Positions 1 to 6,876 of a stretch of 7,203 bases of DNA are shown here, in pieces (the first letter of the stretch is position 1; each line of letters begins with the position of its first letter). Source of the DNA: Flavobacteriaceae bacterium (GTDB taxonomy: Bacteria > Bacteroidota > Bacteroidia > Flavobacteriales > Flavobacteriaceae); contig JAESTG010000278.1 of NCBI GenBank assembly GCA_016763715.1, forward strand, positions 1 through 7,203, given 5' to 3'. Position numbers and translations under genes: made by a program. A model generated the notes under the pieces. That model was given only the letters and a program-made list of their open reading frames with translations, had not been told where the DNA came from and did no database searches.

Positions 1-2133
1 CGTAGTTTGTGGTGTAACTGATGTGATGTTATGGAATACGTTATTTCCAACGGAATATGCTATTTCTGTTCCGTTATTGATCAATTCCACTTTTAATATG
101 CTACCTGTATAATACTTAGCACTACTTGTATATTCGGTGCCATTTACAATGTATTTTATTTGATAACCCCCACCGCTTGCAGGTATACCTGTAGCTAAAA
201 TACCGTTATGTAGGTAATCAAAGGGGACTAACAAAGGGGATGATTTATACAATCCAATTTTAATGGCTTTATTGGCGGTAACTATTTTGCAACTTACCCC
301 CCCATTTGTTCCTTGTACTATTTCTCCCTTTGTTTTTACTCTTGCATTCCAAGAGTTAATAGTTCCTGTTTTTTCAATGGTACCCTCGAAAGTTACATCA
401 ACATTTATAAGATCAGTATATCCGTCTAATATCGTCTCACCTCCAACATTTTTTCGAATGAGTTGCCCCAATTCATCATAGAAATTTTCTGTAATTAGTT
501 GCACTTGTTCGTTGTCCATTTTTTGTTCATGGGTAATCAATCGACCCATGTGGTCATAGGTAAAGTAATCCATGATCGTAATAGTAGGATTTGTATCCTT
601 ATCATGAATGGTAGTAGTTTCAATAACCTTTCCAGCAAAATCTAAATTAGAGAAAACGATATCATTTGTATTAAGATAAGAGTTAAAAGAAGCTGAATAA
701 AGGCCTCTTCCTTTTTTATCATATCCAGTAATACTTGTACTCCAATTCGAAGTTTCCAAGACCTTAATCTTCGCAACGGTAGGGAGTCCTTGTAATTCAG
801 TCCCAGTGGCTGTTGCAACCCCATATATTGTAGAAGGCACTGAGAGACCAGCTGTATCAATATATTGGTCATAATAATTCACCGTTAGTATTTCAATACT
901 CTCTGAAGGGAAAACGGAGTTGGTATAATACACAAAAGTTCCTCCGATATTAGTTGCTGTGGTGGCTCTAAGTTCGCTAATATACTGTGAAGCCAATAAG
1001 TTTGATTCTATTTGATTATTAGGGGTAGATGGAGGAGGGGTGTAGATTCCTGTATAGACTACTCGATTATAATTATCATATTTTGTAAATAACCATTTGT
1101 TGTTATCGTTTCTTAGATTAGCATCTTGAGTTAAGGTTGGTCTATCCAGAGCATCATAGAGAATATATTCTATTTCTTTTCCAGGAAGTTTCTTTTCAAT
1201 AAGGCGATTTCGATGGTCATATGTATACTGATACCCAAAATCGTCAAGAACGGATTGAATGATAGTGTTATTATTATTATTATCTCTAACATTTTCTGAG
1301 CATTCAGGAGAAAGCACATAGGTCAAGTTTCCAAAATCATCATAGGCGTAATAAGTATTATGACGATTCCCGTTGTTGAAAGATCTTTTAAGTATAATTT
1401 GTCCAGTTTTATTGGTAAATTCTTCGACAGTATTGTTGGAACCATCACTGGCTTGCCAATTTTCATCCTTGGTTATTGTTTTGAATAGGGATTCATTTGG
1501 GAACCATCCGTTAAAGATTAATTCAGGCTCTGAGGTATCTCCATTTATAAAGTTAACTTTAAATTTAAATACATTATCTGAATTATTTACCTGATACTCA
1601 TGTTTAATGGTATGTTCTCCTCCATAATTTAGTTTCCAACCAAAACCAGGAGTACCTTGTTCTAGAACTCTGTTGAGCGGTGAATCTTCAAAGCGGGTTT
1701 CGGAAAAGGGATTGTCCCAATCTGGATGGTTTCCAGCACCTTGGTAAAAATCATCATAAAATTTAGTTTTGTAGTAATTTTTTGTTTCCTGTTGTAGTGA
1801 TAGTCCTCCAGATCCTTCATAGTAAGATCCGTTATTGGAGTTTACTACAAATGGCAGCCACTGTTTTGTTTGACGACCATACGGGTCATATTCTACAGGA
1901 GTGATATGATCTTCTTGATTCCCTCCCAAACGCTCGGTAATGGATTGTTTTGGTCTGCCTAAACCGTCAAAATAGGTGATAGCTTCAATTTTTTGGTAGT
2001 CAGAAACATTACTTTGATTGTTAATGTCAGTTGATACCTGAAAAGAGGTTGTTTTAATATAGTTCTCTGTTGTAGTTTGGCCATGAACTAACACAGGAAG
2101 AACAACTAATATGGCTAAGATTAACTTTTTCAT
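1..2133 (-). CDS. DUF6443 / RHS (YD-repeat) exported protein, 3' end outside window
   Basis: The frame is open from the ATG at 2133 to base 1 (711 codons) with no stop, so this is the N-terminal part of a larger protein. Residues 1-19 form a signal peptide (MKKLILAILVV..., ending HGQ). Residues about 24-95 match the DUF6443 opening of Bacteroidota RHS proteins, with key stretches YFDGLGRPKQS (54-64) and YDPYGRQTKQWLPF (82-95). YD-type repeats follow near 258-273 (YDDFGNLTYV), 299-334 (YDHRNRLIEKK, YDALDRPTLTQ), 350-364 (YDNYNRVVY), 468-480, 523-536 (YDHMGRLITHE) and 550-564 (YDELGQLIRK). From about residue 570 the repeats stop and a beta-rich module begins. Family knowledge: YD repeats wind into a hollow shell, and the C-terminal tip varies and is often a toxin; that tip is not visible. 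The start lies 7 bases after the stop of the upstream RHS gene, implying one transcript. Role in secretion or competition is inferred. Confidence 0.93.
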   Translation of the reverse strand, partial: MKKLILAILVVLPVLVHGQTTTENYIKTTSFQVSTDINNQSNVSDYQKIEAITYFDGLGRPKQSITERLGGNQEDHITPVEYDPYGRQTKQWLPFVVNSNNGSYYEGSGGLSLQQETKNYYKTKFYDDFYQGAGNHPDWDNPFSETRFEDSPLNRVLEQGTPGFGWKLNYGGEHTIKHEYQVNNSDNVFKFKVNFINGDTSEPELIFNGWFPNESLFKTITKDENWQASDGSNNTVEEFTNKTGQIILKRSFNNGNRHNTYYAYDDFGNLTYVLSPECSENVRDNNNNNTIIQSVLDDFGYQYTYDHRNRLIEKKLPGKEIEYILYDALDRPTLTQDANLRNDNNKWLFTKYDNYNRVVYTGIYTPPPSTPNNQIESNLLASQYISELRATTATNIGGTFVYYTNSVFPSESIEILTVNYYDQYIDTAGLSVPSTIYGVATATGTELQGLPTVAKIKVLETSNWSTSITGYDKKGRGLYSASFNSYLNTNDIVFSNLDFAGKVIETTTIHDKDTNPTITIMDYFTYDHMGRLITHEQKMDNEQVQLITENFYDELGQLIRKNVGGETILDGYTDLINVDVTFEGTIEKTGTINSWNARVKTKGEIVQGTNGGVSCKIVTANKAIKIGLYKSSPLLVPFDYLHNGILATGIPASGGGYQIKYIVNGTEYTSSAKYYTGSILKVELINNGTEIAYSVGNNVFHNITSVTPQTT
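297..303 (-). repeat. G7 tract in the DUF6443/RHS gene
   Basis: Seven consecutive C on the plus strand (G7 on the coding strand) encode the Gly-Gly of NGGVSC, about residue 611. A slip of one base here would end the protein before its C-terminal tip. Length variation is not shown by one sequence. Confidence 0.6.
1268..1283 (-). repeat. Trinucleotide repeat encoding an Asn run
   Basis: Five TTA units plus one T on the plus strand. On the coding strand this is AAT four times and AAC once, giving five Asn (residues 285-289) between two YD repeats of the DUF6443 protein. Changes in copy number would keep the frame. Confidence 0.8.
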
Positions 2134-2140
2134 GGCTGTA

Positions 2141-5100
2141 TTAGTTTTTAAGGTTATATTCTGTTTTTTCAACTATTTTACCATCCTGATCCATTATGTA
2201 TTCTAATCGATTTTGATTGTCATAAATGTAATAGGCAGTATAACCTTTTGGGTCTGTAATTGAAGTTGGCCCCACCAATGGGTTATAAGTATAGGTTGTA
2301 ATCATTGCCTCAGGAAATTGAGCCCTTAGGTTATTCAAGGCGTTCCTTAAATTATTTTCATCACAACTAGCCCCTGCGTAACAATCATCGTCATCTAGAT
2401 TGGAAAGATTTTTTAGGTTATTGATTGTTGAAGTTGGAATTTGACTATAGAGTACATTCTCAATTTTGGCTAAAGGAAGTGTACTATTGTAACCCCAGAT
2501 ATAGGATATTCTGGTTCCATTCTGTTTTGATACATCTAATAAATTTCCGTAATTATCATAGTCATGATATCGTAACCTGTCCTCTAAGGAGTTTGAAGCC
2601 TTTGCAGTTTGTACATATTCAGGCTCAATAATTCCTGTGGACCAGTTATCGTATACTGTTTTTTGAGTAACGAGCAAGCTTCCATTTTTAAAGCTCTTAA
2701 TTTCAGATGGTGACGATAGGCGGTTGGCAGTAACTAAGTCGATATAGACACCAGTATTTAAATCGTAAGGGTATATATATTCAGTTTTATAAATTGCCCC
2801 ATCACTATCGATTTTCTCGTCTTGACTAAGATGTCCATTTGGGTTTGTGTATTGATATGAAATGGCATTTTCAATAACATTAGAATTCCTCCATTCTTTT
2901 TCATTTATTCCAGCCAGTAGATCGACACTATTACGGTTATCAAAATAGGATAGCCCCACTTGATAATCTGATATCCCAGGAGATACGGGTAGCCCCAGCC
3001 AAAAGTTAAAAACACTTACGGCTGTCTTCATTCCATATGCAATACCTGTTGGTGGAAGATTCAGGTTTTCATTAAAATCATGAGTAAATGTTTTCTCAAG
3101 AACTTTTAGCTGAGAATCGTCATAAATAGTTTCTTTAAGTAGTTTTCCATTTCGATATTCATTATTGTTTATATCAATATATGGGAAAACATAGGGTATA
3201 ACTCCCAGAGTTTTGAAGTCTAAAACCTTATTTCCAATTGAATTACCTAATTGATCAACCTGCTTTTCAATAACTTGTTTATATACAACATGACTACCAT
3301 TGTATATTGCTAATGGAGCATTACTACTACTGCTATACATATCAAAGACACAATAATTTCCTGCGGAAGTGAAAATATAAGATACCTGATGTTTAAATAA
3401 GTTTCTTCTTCGGAATAAAAACCCTTGAGATATACCTGTTGCATCTTCATAGGCATATTCTTTAATTAAACAATCATCATCATTAATTCCATTTGGACAA
3501 CTTGTCACTTTGGCTATCCGAATCCCCCCCGTTTCTCTTGATCGGACTTGAGGGGGTATAGTGCCATCGGCATTTAGATTGACATAGGCAAGTCCATTAA
3601 TTGTCCGATTAGTTTCGTCAACAAAAGCCTGTGAAATATCAACCGATAGTTTATATGTTCCAACCTTTAAATAGACCTTTTTTGAGAAAAAATCATAATG
3701 AATATTATTTGGAGGGTTTACCCCCCCTCCAAATTGGACAGTTGCAGTGGTACAGGAAAAATTAGGCTGGCATTCCAATAGATTTGGATCCTGACATGCA
3801 ACAATACCCGAGGAGGGGTTGATTCTTTCAAGTTTAGTGGTTACATGTCCAGTTATGCTTGCTTTAGTTGCTTCCAGATATATGTTAGCTGCCGTATCTT
3901 CATCAATGGTGAAAATTACGTCATCATAGGCTGTTTGTACCCCGCCCCCTGTAGGGTAGGTGACCGTTGCGAATGCAGTATAGGTTGCATTGAAAACCGA
4001 ACATGGAGAGTTTTCGTTTGTATAAAAATCATCATATTCATCTCCATTTTTTCCTGGGTCGTAAGTATTTGCCTCATATTCCAGTTCTGTAAAACCTTTT
4101 GTTGGGTATGTGATTTTTTGCAATGCACCTATCTTCGCATGATTAAAATTAGGAGCTCTTCCAGTATAGAAGTCATCAAGATTAATAAAATTAGTGGACG
4201 TTCCATTGTTATAGAATCCCCAAAAATCTTGCTTGTAAAAAGCAATTTCATCTTCTGGGATACCGATGTACTCAAAACTATAACTAAAGTTTGTATTGTC
4301 ATTAACAATTACCTGAGTGAGTAATTTGCGTGTTTTAGTTTCATCATCAAAAGTTAAGTCATATTTATTTATAATAGTGCCAAAATTATTTCGAACCTCA
4401 ATACGATCCAACGTCGCCCAATAATTGTTATATCCTGTAGCCAGAATTGTACTATTTATAAAATGGACTTCTCCTTCAGTAAAAGTGATTTTATCCAACA
4501 GCTTCGTCTTAAGTTTATAAACTGCCAGTTTTGGTGGGGTAAATATATTATTGTTACAGTTACCAATTCCTTGTATCAACTTTTGTTTGCTCTGAGTTAT
4601 GTATTTAGTCGTATATTCATAAAGAGAATAATCAAAATCCACTGTTCTGCCATTAGGCAATATTATTTGTGATATTTTCCAACTTGAATTATACCCATTT
4701 ACAGGAGTTGCCAGAGCGTCCGATATTAAATTGTATTCTACTCTTTTAGAAGTTTCAGTTTCTTGAAAATAATATTCAATTCCATTGTCATCAGTAATCT
4801 TAAAGCCAAGTTCAAAATCAGCGCTAAGAGGTTCTACTTTATATGGTTTATATGGATGTATTACTACTTCTTTATTCTCATTGAAATAAAAACTTACATA
4901 CATAGAGCCTACACTAGCAATAAACTTATCTGGTTGGGTGTCATATACTCCATTATTTCCAAATTCAAATAATTGTAATTCGTCAGCAGTACTAATTGTA
5001 TGTTCTATGTATGGAATAACATAATTTTTACCTATTTCCTGATCTCCAATGTATCCATTGTAATCCTCGTCGGGCCTTCCTCTTACTTGTCTTGTGAGAG

Positions 5101-5398
5101 TTCCTCCAGCCATAAGAGACCAGCCTAAACCTGTGTTTCCAGGCACTTCTCCAACAACTAACCCTGAATAGGCATATGATAAGTATATGGGGAATTCAGC
5201 CCCGTACTCTTTAATTGTATATATGGGAATTGTAAATTGTGTTGCGCCAAGACTAAGGTCAACAGGAATGTCTCCATATTTTCCTAATTTTGAAGCCTCA
5301 GGAGATGATGGAAATATTGTCGGGACATCGATTGGTCCACTTTGTGCGACACCAAAAAAATTAAATAAAAGGAAAAGTAGGAACAGAAATTTCTTCAT
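2141..5398 (-). CDS. Exported RHS-repeat protein with SpvB-like N-terminus (1085 aa)
   Basis: A complete gene, first of a two-gene unit with the DUF6443 protein 7 bases downstream. An in-frame ATG at 5437 would add 13 residues, but the ATG at 5398 begins a textbook signal peptide (MKKFLFLLFLLFNFFGVAQS, cleavage about residue 20), so it is preferred. Residues about 27-108 resemble the opening of SpvB/TcB-type proteins: a 'smooth' beta section (DIPVDLSLGATQFTIPIYT), then LSYAYSGL and GNTGLGWSLMAGGTLTRQVRG (GLGWSL at 90-95). A long beta-rich middle contains scattered cysteines. Near the C-terminus come YD repeats: YDNYGNLLDVSKQNGT (about 947-962), and from 1033 TYTYNPLVGPTSITDPKGY followed by YDNQNRLEYIMDQDGK. 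The chain ends in that repeat with NLKN; no type IX sorting domain or hydrophobic anchor is visible. An Asp/Cys-rich loop (DDDDCYAGASCDENN, 1002-1016) interrupts the last repeats. Function is inferred: a secreted shell or surface component acting with its neighbour. Confidence 0.95.
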   Translation of the reverse strand: MKKFLFLLFLLFNFFGVAQSGPIDVPTIFPSSPEASKLGKYGDIPVDLSLGATQFTIPIYTIKEYGAEFPIYLSYAYSGLVVGEVPGNTGLGWSLMAGGTLTRQVRGRPDEDYNGYIGDQEIGKNYVIPYIEHTISTADELQLFEFGNNGVYDTQPDKFIASVGSMYVSFYFNENKEVVIHPYKPYKVEPLSADFELGFKITDDNGIEYYFQETETSKRVEYNLISDALATPVNGYNSSWKISQIILPNGRTVDFDYSLYEYTTKYITQSKQKLIQGIGNCNNNIFTPPKLAVYKLKTKLLDKITFTEGEVHFINSTILATGYNNYWATLDRIEVRNNFGTIINKYDLTFDDETKTRKLLTQVIVNDNTNFSYSFEYIGIPEDEIAFYKQDFWGFYNNGTSTNFINLDDFYTGRAPNFNHAKIGALQKITYPTKGFTELEYEANTYDPGKNGDEYDDFYTNENSPCSVFNATYTAFATVTYPTGGGVQTAYDDVIFTIDEDTAANIYLEATKASITGHVTTKLERINPSSGIVACQDPNLLECQPNFSCTTATVQFGGGVNPPNNIHYDFFSKKVYLKVGTYKLSVDISQAFVDETNRTINGLAYVNLNADGTIPPQVRSRETGGIRIAKVTSCPNGINDDDCLIKEYAYEDATGISQGFLFRRRNLFKHQVSYIFTSAGNYCVFDMYSSSSNAPLAIYNGSHVVYKQVIEKQVDQLGNSIGNKVLDFKTLGVIPYVFPYIDINNNEYRNGKLLKETIYDDSQLKVLEKTFTHDFNENLNLPPTGIAYGMKTAVSVFNFWLGLPVSPGISDYQVGLSYFDNRNSVDLLAGINEKEWRNSNVIENAISYQYTNPNGHLSQDEKIDSDGAIYKTEYIYPYDLNTGVYIDLVTANRLSSPSEIKSFKNGSLLVTQKTVYDNWSTGIIEPEYVQTAKASNSLEDRLRYHDYDNYGNLLDVSKQNGTRISYIWGYNSTLPLAKIENVLYSQIPTSTINNLKNLSNLDDDDCYAGASCDENNLRNALNNLRAQFPEAMITTYTYNPLVGPTSITDPKGYTAYYIYDNQNRLEYIMDQDGKIVEKTEYNLKN
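3524..3530 (-). repeat. G7 tract in the SpvB-like RHS gene (distal)
   Basis: Seven C on the plus strand, read as ACG GGG GGG ATT on the coding strand (TGGI). It is the second G7 tract met when reading this gene. Slippage would truncate the protein before the C-terminal YD repeats. Confidence 0.6.
3707..3734 (-). repeat. Perfect 10-bp hairpin inside the SpvB-like RHS gene
   Basis: The arms ATTTGGAGGG (3707-3716) and CCCTCCAAAT (3725-3734) are exact reverse complements with an 8-base loop. On the coding strand it spans FGGGVNPPN. The 3' arm and loop contain a C7 run (3721-3727), which is G7 on the coding strand. The T-tract of an intrinsic terminator does not follow directly, so it is listed as a structural repeat and possible slippage site rather than a terminator. 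Confidence 0.6.
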
Positions 5399-5434
5399 TT
5401 GATGGTAAATTAAGAATGAAATATTAGTAAATGA

Positions 5435-5468
5435 CAAACTCTAAATAGATTTCACAATAGTTTGACAA
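5435..5468 (-). promoter_or_regulatory. Possible Bacteroidota-type promoter of the RHS operon
   Basis: On the minus strand, TAGAGTTTG (5443-5435) resembles the Bacteroidota -7 element TAnnTTTG but with one extra spacer base. TTG (5468-5466) lies 22 bases upstream where a -33 element would be, slightly further than usual. It lies about 40 bases before the ATG at 5398, and a start site just below it would exclude the alternative ATG at 5437. The match is weak and rests on eye alone. Confidence 0.22.
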
Positions 5469-5499
5469 CCTATTTTTGAAATTAACAGGGGAGAGGTAT

Positions 5500-5613
5500 A
5501 AAGTTACTATTTTTTTTAGAATAAAGCGGTTAGAATGTAATGATCTTTGATTTCTCAATTTCATGCTTTACCACGGCTTTTCCTGATTAGTCTTATAATC
5601 GAATAGTAACTTT
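5500..5613. repeat. 12-bp inverted repeat pair
   Basis: AAAGTTACTATT at 5500-5511 and its exact reverse complement AATAGTAACTTT at 5602-5613 lie 90 bases apart. Neither side extends beyond 12 bp. It could be remains of a small element or an operator pair, or chance in A+T-rich DNA. No target-site duplication was seen next to it. Confidence 0.4.
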
Positions 5614-5708
5614 TTACTTTACAAATGTTATCAACTGCTTAGGTTTGGATTCAAAAGAGAGGATACCCTCATTGGACTCGAACCGTATAAAAGTAAATTC
5701 CATTATGA

Positions 5709-6080
5709 ATGATATTTTTTGAACCACCTAGATCAGAAAACCATGATTTGTACTTAGTCCCGCGTTTATATCCCATTACCCCCTCGAATCTAAAATATCC
5801 TAAGCCTAAGCATTTCCGATACCCCACAGAGATTATAACGGTTGGTGATGAAGTGCGTAGGATGCGTATGGATAGAGAACTTACCCAGAGGGAAGCTGAT
5901 GACTTAACAAATGCTCGCCTAATTAAAAATGGTTATTCACTTCAATACGTAGCTGAAAACATTGGATTTGATAAGAGTACGTTGGGGAGGTTTGAATGAG
6001 GGCGAGTAGCAAAGGAAGAATCAATAATAAAAATTGTGAAGTATTTAAATATCCAATATTACTTACTGAATTTTATATAG
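5709..6080 (+). pseudogene. XRE-family helix-turn-helix regulator, interrupted by in-frame TGA
   Basis: The open frame from ATG 5709 gives 96 residues before TGA at 5997-5999. Residues 45-66 (VGDEVRRMRMDRELTQREADDL) look like helices 1-2 of an XRE domain. Residues 66-96 look like another, fuller XRE start: LTNARLIKN, then YSLQYVAENIG and DKSTLGRFE (helices 1-3). Reading on past the TGA in the same frame gives GRVAKEESIIKIVKYLNI and then a stop at 6078-6080. That is the sequence expected after the recognition helix in XRE proteins (E-x-G...L.KI.K.LNI). The TGA therefore most likely replaced an Arg or Gly codon and the gene is broken. The N-terminal 44 residues (PKPKHFRYPTEI) are not assigned. 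It is likely non-functional; a truncated DNA-binding peptide is less likely. XRE identity is pattern-based. Confidence 0.62.
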
Positions 6081-6116
6081 CCAAATTCCATTATTTAAAA
6101 GTTGGTTTTAATTATT

Positions 6117-6440
6117 TCACTTCCCATTTTTCCTTTTATGACTTTTCTTTCTTTGTTTTGATTCATTGTCAAGAAATAATACTAAGTAAGCTTCAATTTT
6201 TAGAAATAATAACAAATAAAATACCCAATAATAAAAAGTGCTATTCAGTTTAACTGATGAAAAATTATAATCCCAATCATTACTATACATAGTTATAAAG
6301 ATTAGATTAATTAGAATAAATAACACCATTGGTAGCAGAAACCTTTGCTTGTTTGCCTTGTATTTTCTTTCAATTCTATCCCCATAGGTATAAAGGACTG
6401 TAAATAGTGGGGGAAAAGACAGCCCTAAAATTGAGACCAA
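6117..6440 (-). CDS. Small membrane protein, three predicted helices, probably 5'-truncated
   Basis: The frame gives 107 residues from a TTG at 6440; no ATG lies near the N-terminus, and the frame closes at a TAG (6452-6450) just upstream. Three hydrophobic segments are clear: about 2-20 (SILGLSFPPLFTVLYTYG), 34-53 (FLLPMVLFILINLIFITMYS) and 69-91 (FYYWVFYLLLFLKIEAYLVLF). The loop after helix 1 (DRIERKYKANKQR) and the tail (SKQRKKSHKRKNGK) are strongly basic, so both should be cytoplasmic with the N-terminus outside. That topology without an initiating ATG suggests the start of the protein has been lost where it meets the recombinase-like fragment at about 6440. I do not recognise the family. 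The consistent hydrophobic pattern supports a real coding origin, but current expression is doubtful. Confidence 0.45.
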   Translation of the reverse strand: MVSILGLSFPPLFTVLYTYGDRIERKYKANKQRFLLPMVLFILINLIFITMYSNDWDYNFSSVKLNSTFYYWVFYLLLFLKIEAYLVLFLDNESKQRKKSHKRKNGK

Positions 6441-6736
6441 TGAATTTACCTATTAGATTCAAACTGCAACAATTAGTATTTCCAGATGGAGTTGTCTTTG
6501 ATAAAGGTTCGAACACCCTTGAACCAGTTAAAACCAATCCAATCATACGTTTTTTAGGCGACTTTACCGATTCTGGAAACACTAGGGGTAATGAACAACT
6601 TATGATAAAAAAAGATGAAAAAACACTTAAAGTTCGTACCTCAGATGAGGTGGCAAAAATCGATTCGTTTGATGCTAAACAAGTCGATTTTAAAGAAGAT
6701 TGTGGGTGGAAAATAAGGGAAATATCCTGTTGGTAG
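6440..6736 (+). pseudogene. Probable C-terminal remnant of a large serine recombinase
   Basis: From ATG 6440 the frame encodes 98 residues ending at TAG 6734-6736; the frame stays open upstream only to a GTG at 6407. Residues 3-35 (PIRFKLQQLVFPDGVVFDKG ... VKTNPII) resemble the conserved segment near the end of Bacteroidota large serine recombinases, with the pattern 'K-Q-x-LVFPEG-x-x-x-[DN]-K ... T..VN.I'. The rest is charged and lysine-rich. The catalytic resolvase domain (N-terminal Ser, Arg residues) and the recombinase domain are absent and are not found upstream, so if the match is right this is only a tail of a gene usually about 500 codons long. It begins where the opposing membrane-protein frame ends, suggesting a shared breakpoint. 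Recognition is from memory of the motif and may be wrong; an unrelated small hypothetical protein is the alternative. Confidence 0.42.
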
Positions 6737-6876
6737 ACCTCCAATACCATACGTCGAACATTTTGATCAATGATTTTATTGAATCTTATGAGCAAATTTT
6801 AGACCTTATTGGATTGGTTGAGGCTTTGGATAATTACACCAAATCCTCAACAAAAAGTCAAGCTGTTCGTTCGTAA
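6706..6876 (+). CDS. Unrecognised short reading frame (56 codons), no ATG
   Basis: The frame is open from 6694; the first usable start-like codon past the stop at 6691 is TTG 6700 or GTG 6706. It reads VENKGNILLVDLQYHTSNIL and then NDFIESYEQILDLIGLVEAL, ending at TAA 6874-6876. The middle looks like an amphipathic helix (acidic and hydrophobic residues alternate). It overlaps the recombinase-like frame by 31 bases in another phase, so it may be a frameshifted continuation or the tail of a separate gene. Its last codons overlap the end of an opposing frame. Family and function are unknown. Confidence 0.25.
   Translation: MENKGNILLVDLQYHTSNILINDFIESYEQILDLIGLVEALDNYTKSSTKSQAVRS

Larger units (their letters stand above)
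5399..5708. other. Non-coding stretch upstream of the RHS operon
   Basis: This stretch holds no convincing gene. It contains the candidate RHS promoter, a 12-bp inverted repeat (5500-5511 and 5602-5613) and a short minus-strand frame of 29 codons (5703 to 5614) whose translation looks coding-like (EFTFIRFESNEG) but matches nothing I recognise. That same minus-strand frame continues past three stop codons to a further 18 open codons ending at 5530 (KAVVKHEIEKSKIITF). It could be remains of one decayed gene, or chance. Confidence 0.5.

Noticed and set aside
263..1594. Short frames on both strands within the first 1.6 kb (263-481, 642-872, 1373-1594)
   Set aside because: They overlap the continuous minus-strand DUF6443/RHS frame that is open from 2133 to base 1 and carries recognisable YD repeats.
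3845..4324. A 159-codon plus-strand open frame, with others at 2425-2631, 4463-4672, 4763-4972 and 5187-5402
   Set aside because: They lie antisense within the well-supported 1085-codon RHS gene and their translations are rich in Cys, Ile, Phe and Tyr without any domain pattern.
5674..5684. GGACTCGAACC, which on the minus strand reads GGTTCGAGTCC like a tRNA T-arm
   Set aside because: The flanking bases do not complete a five-pair T-stem, and no anticodon arm or acceptor stem could be built around it. A tRNA-derived attachment site cannot be supported.
5997..5999. TGA in the XRE gene as a recoded (selenocysteine or readthrough) codon
   Set aside because: No Cys or Sec is expected at this XRE position, no recoding hairpin is evident, and neighbouring fragments are also broken, so plain decay is simpler.
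5996..6253. An 85-codon plus-strand frame starting at the ATGA overlap with the XRE stop
   Set aside because: It is out of frame with the XRE continuation and, past 6117, antisense to the membrane-protein frame; low-complexity Phe/Tyr/Ile translation.
6376..6795. A 139-codon minus-strand frame
   Set aside because: It is the antisense of the plus-strand recombinase-like frame; its translation shows no domain, while the plus strand gives a family-like motif.
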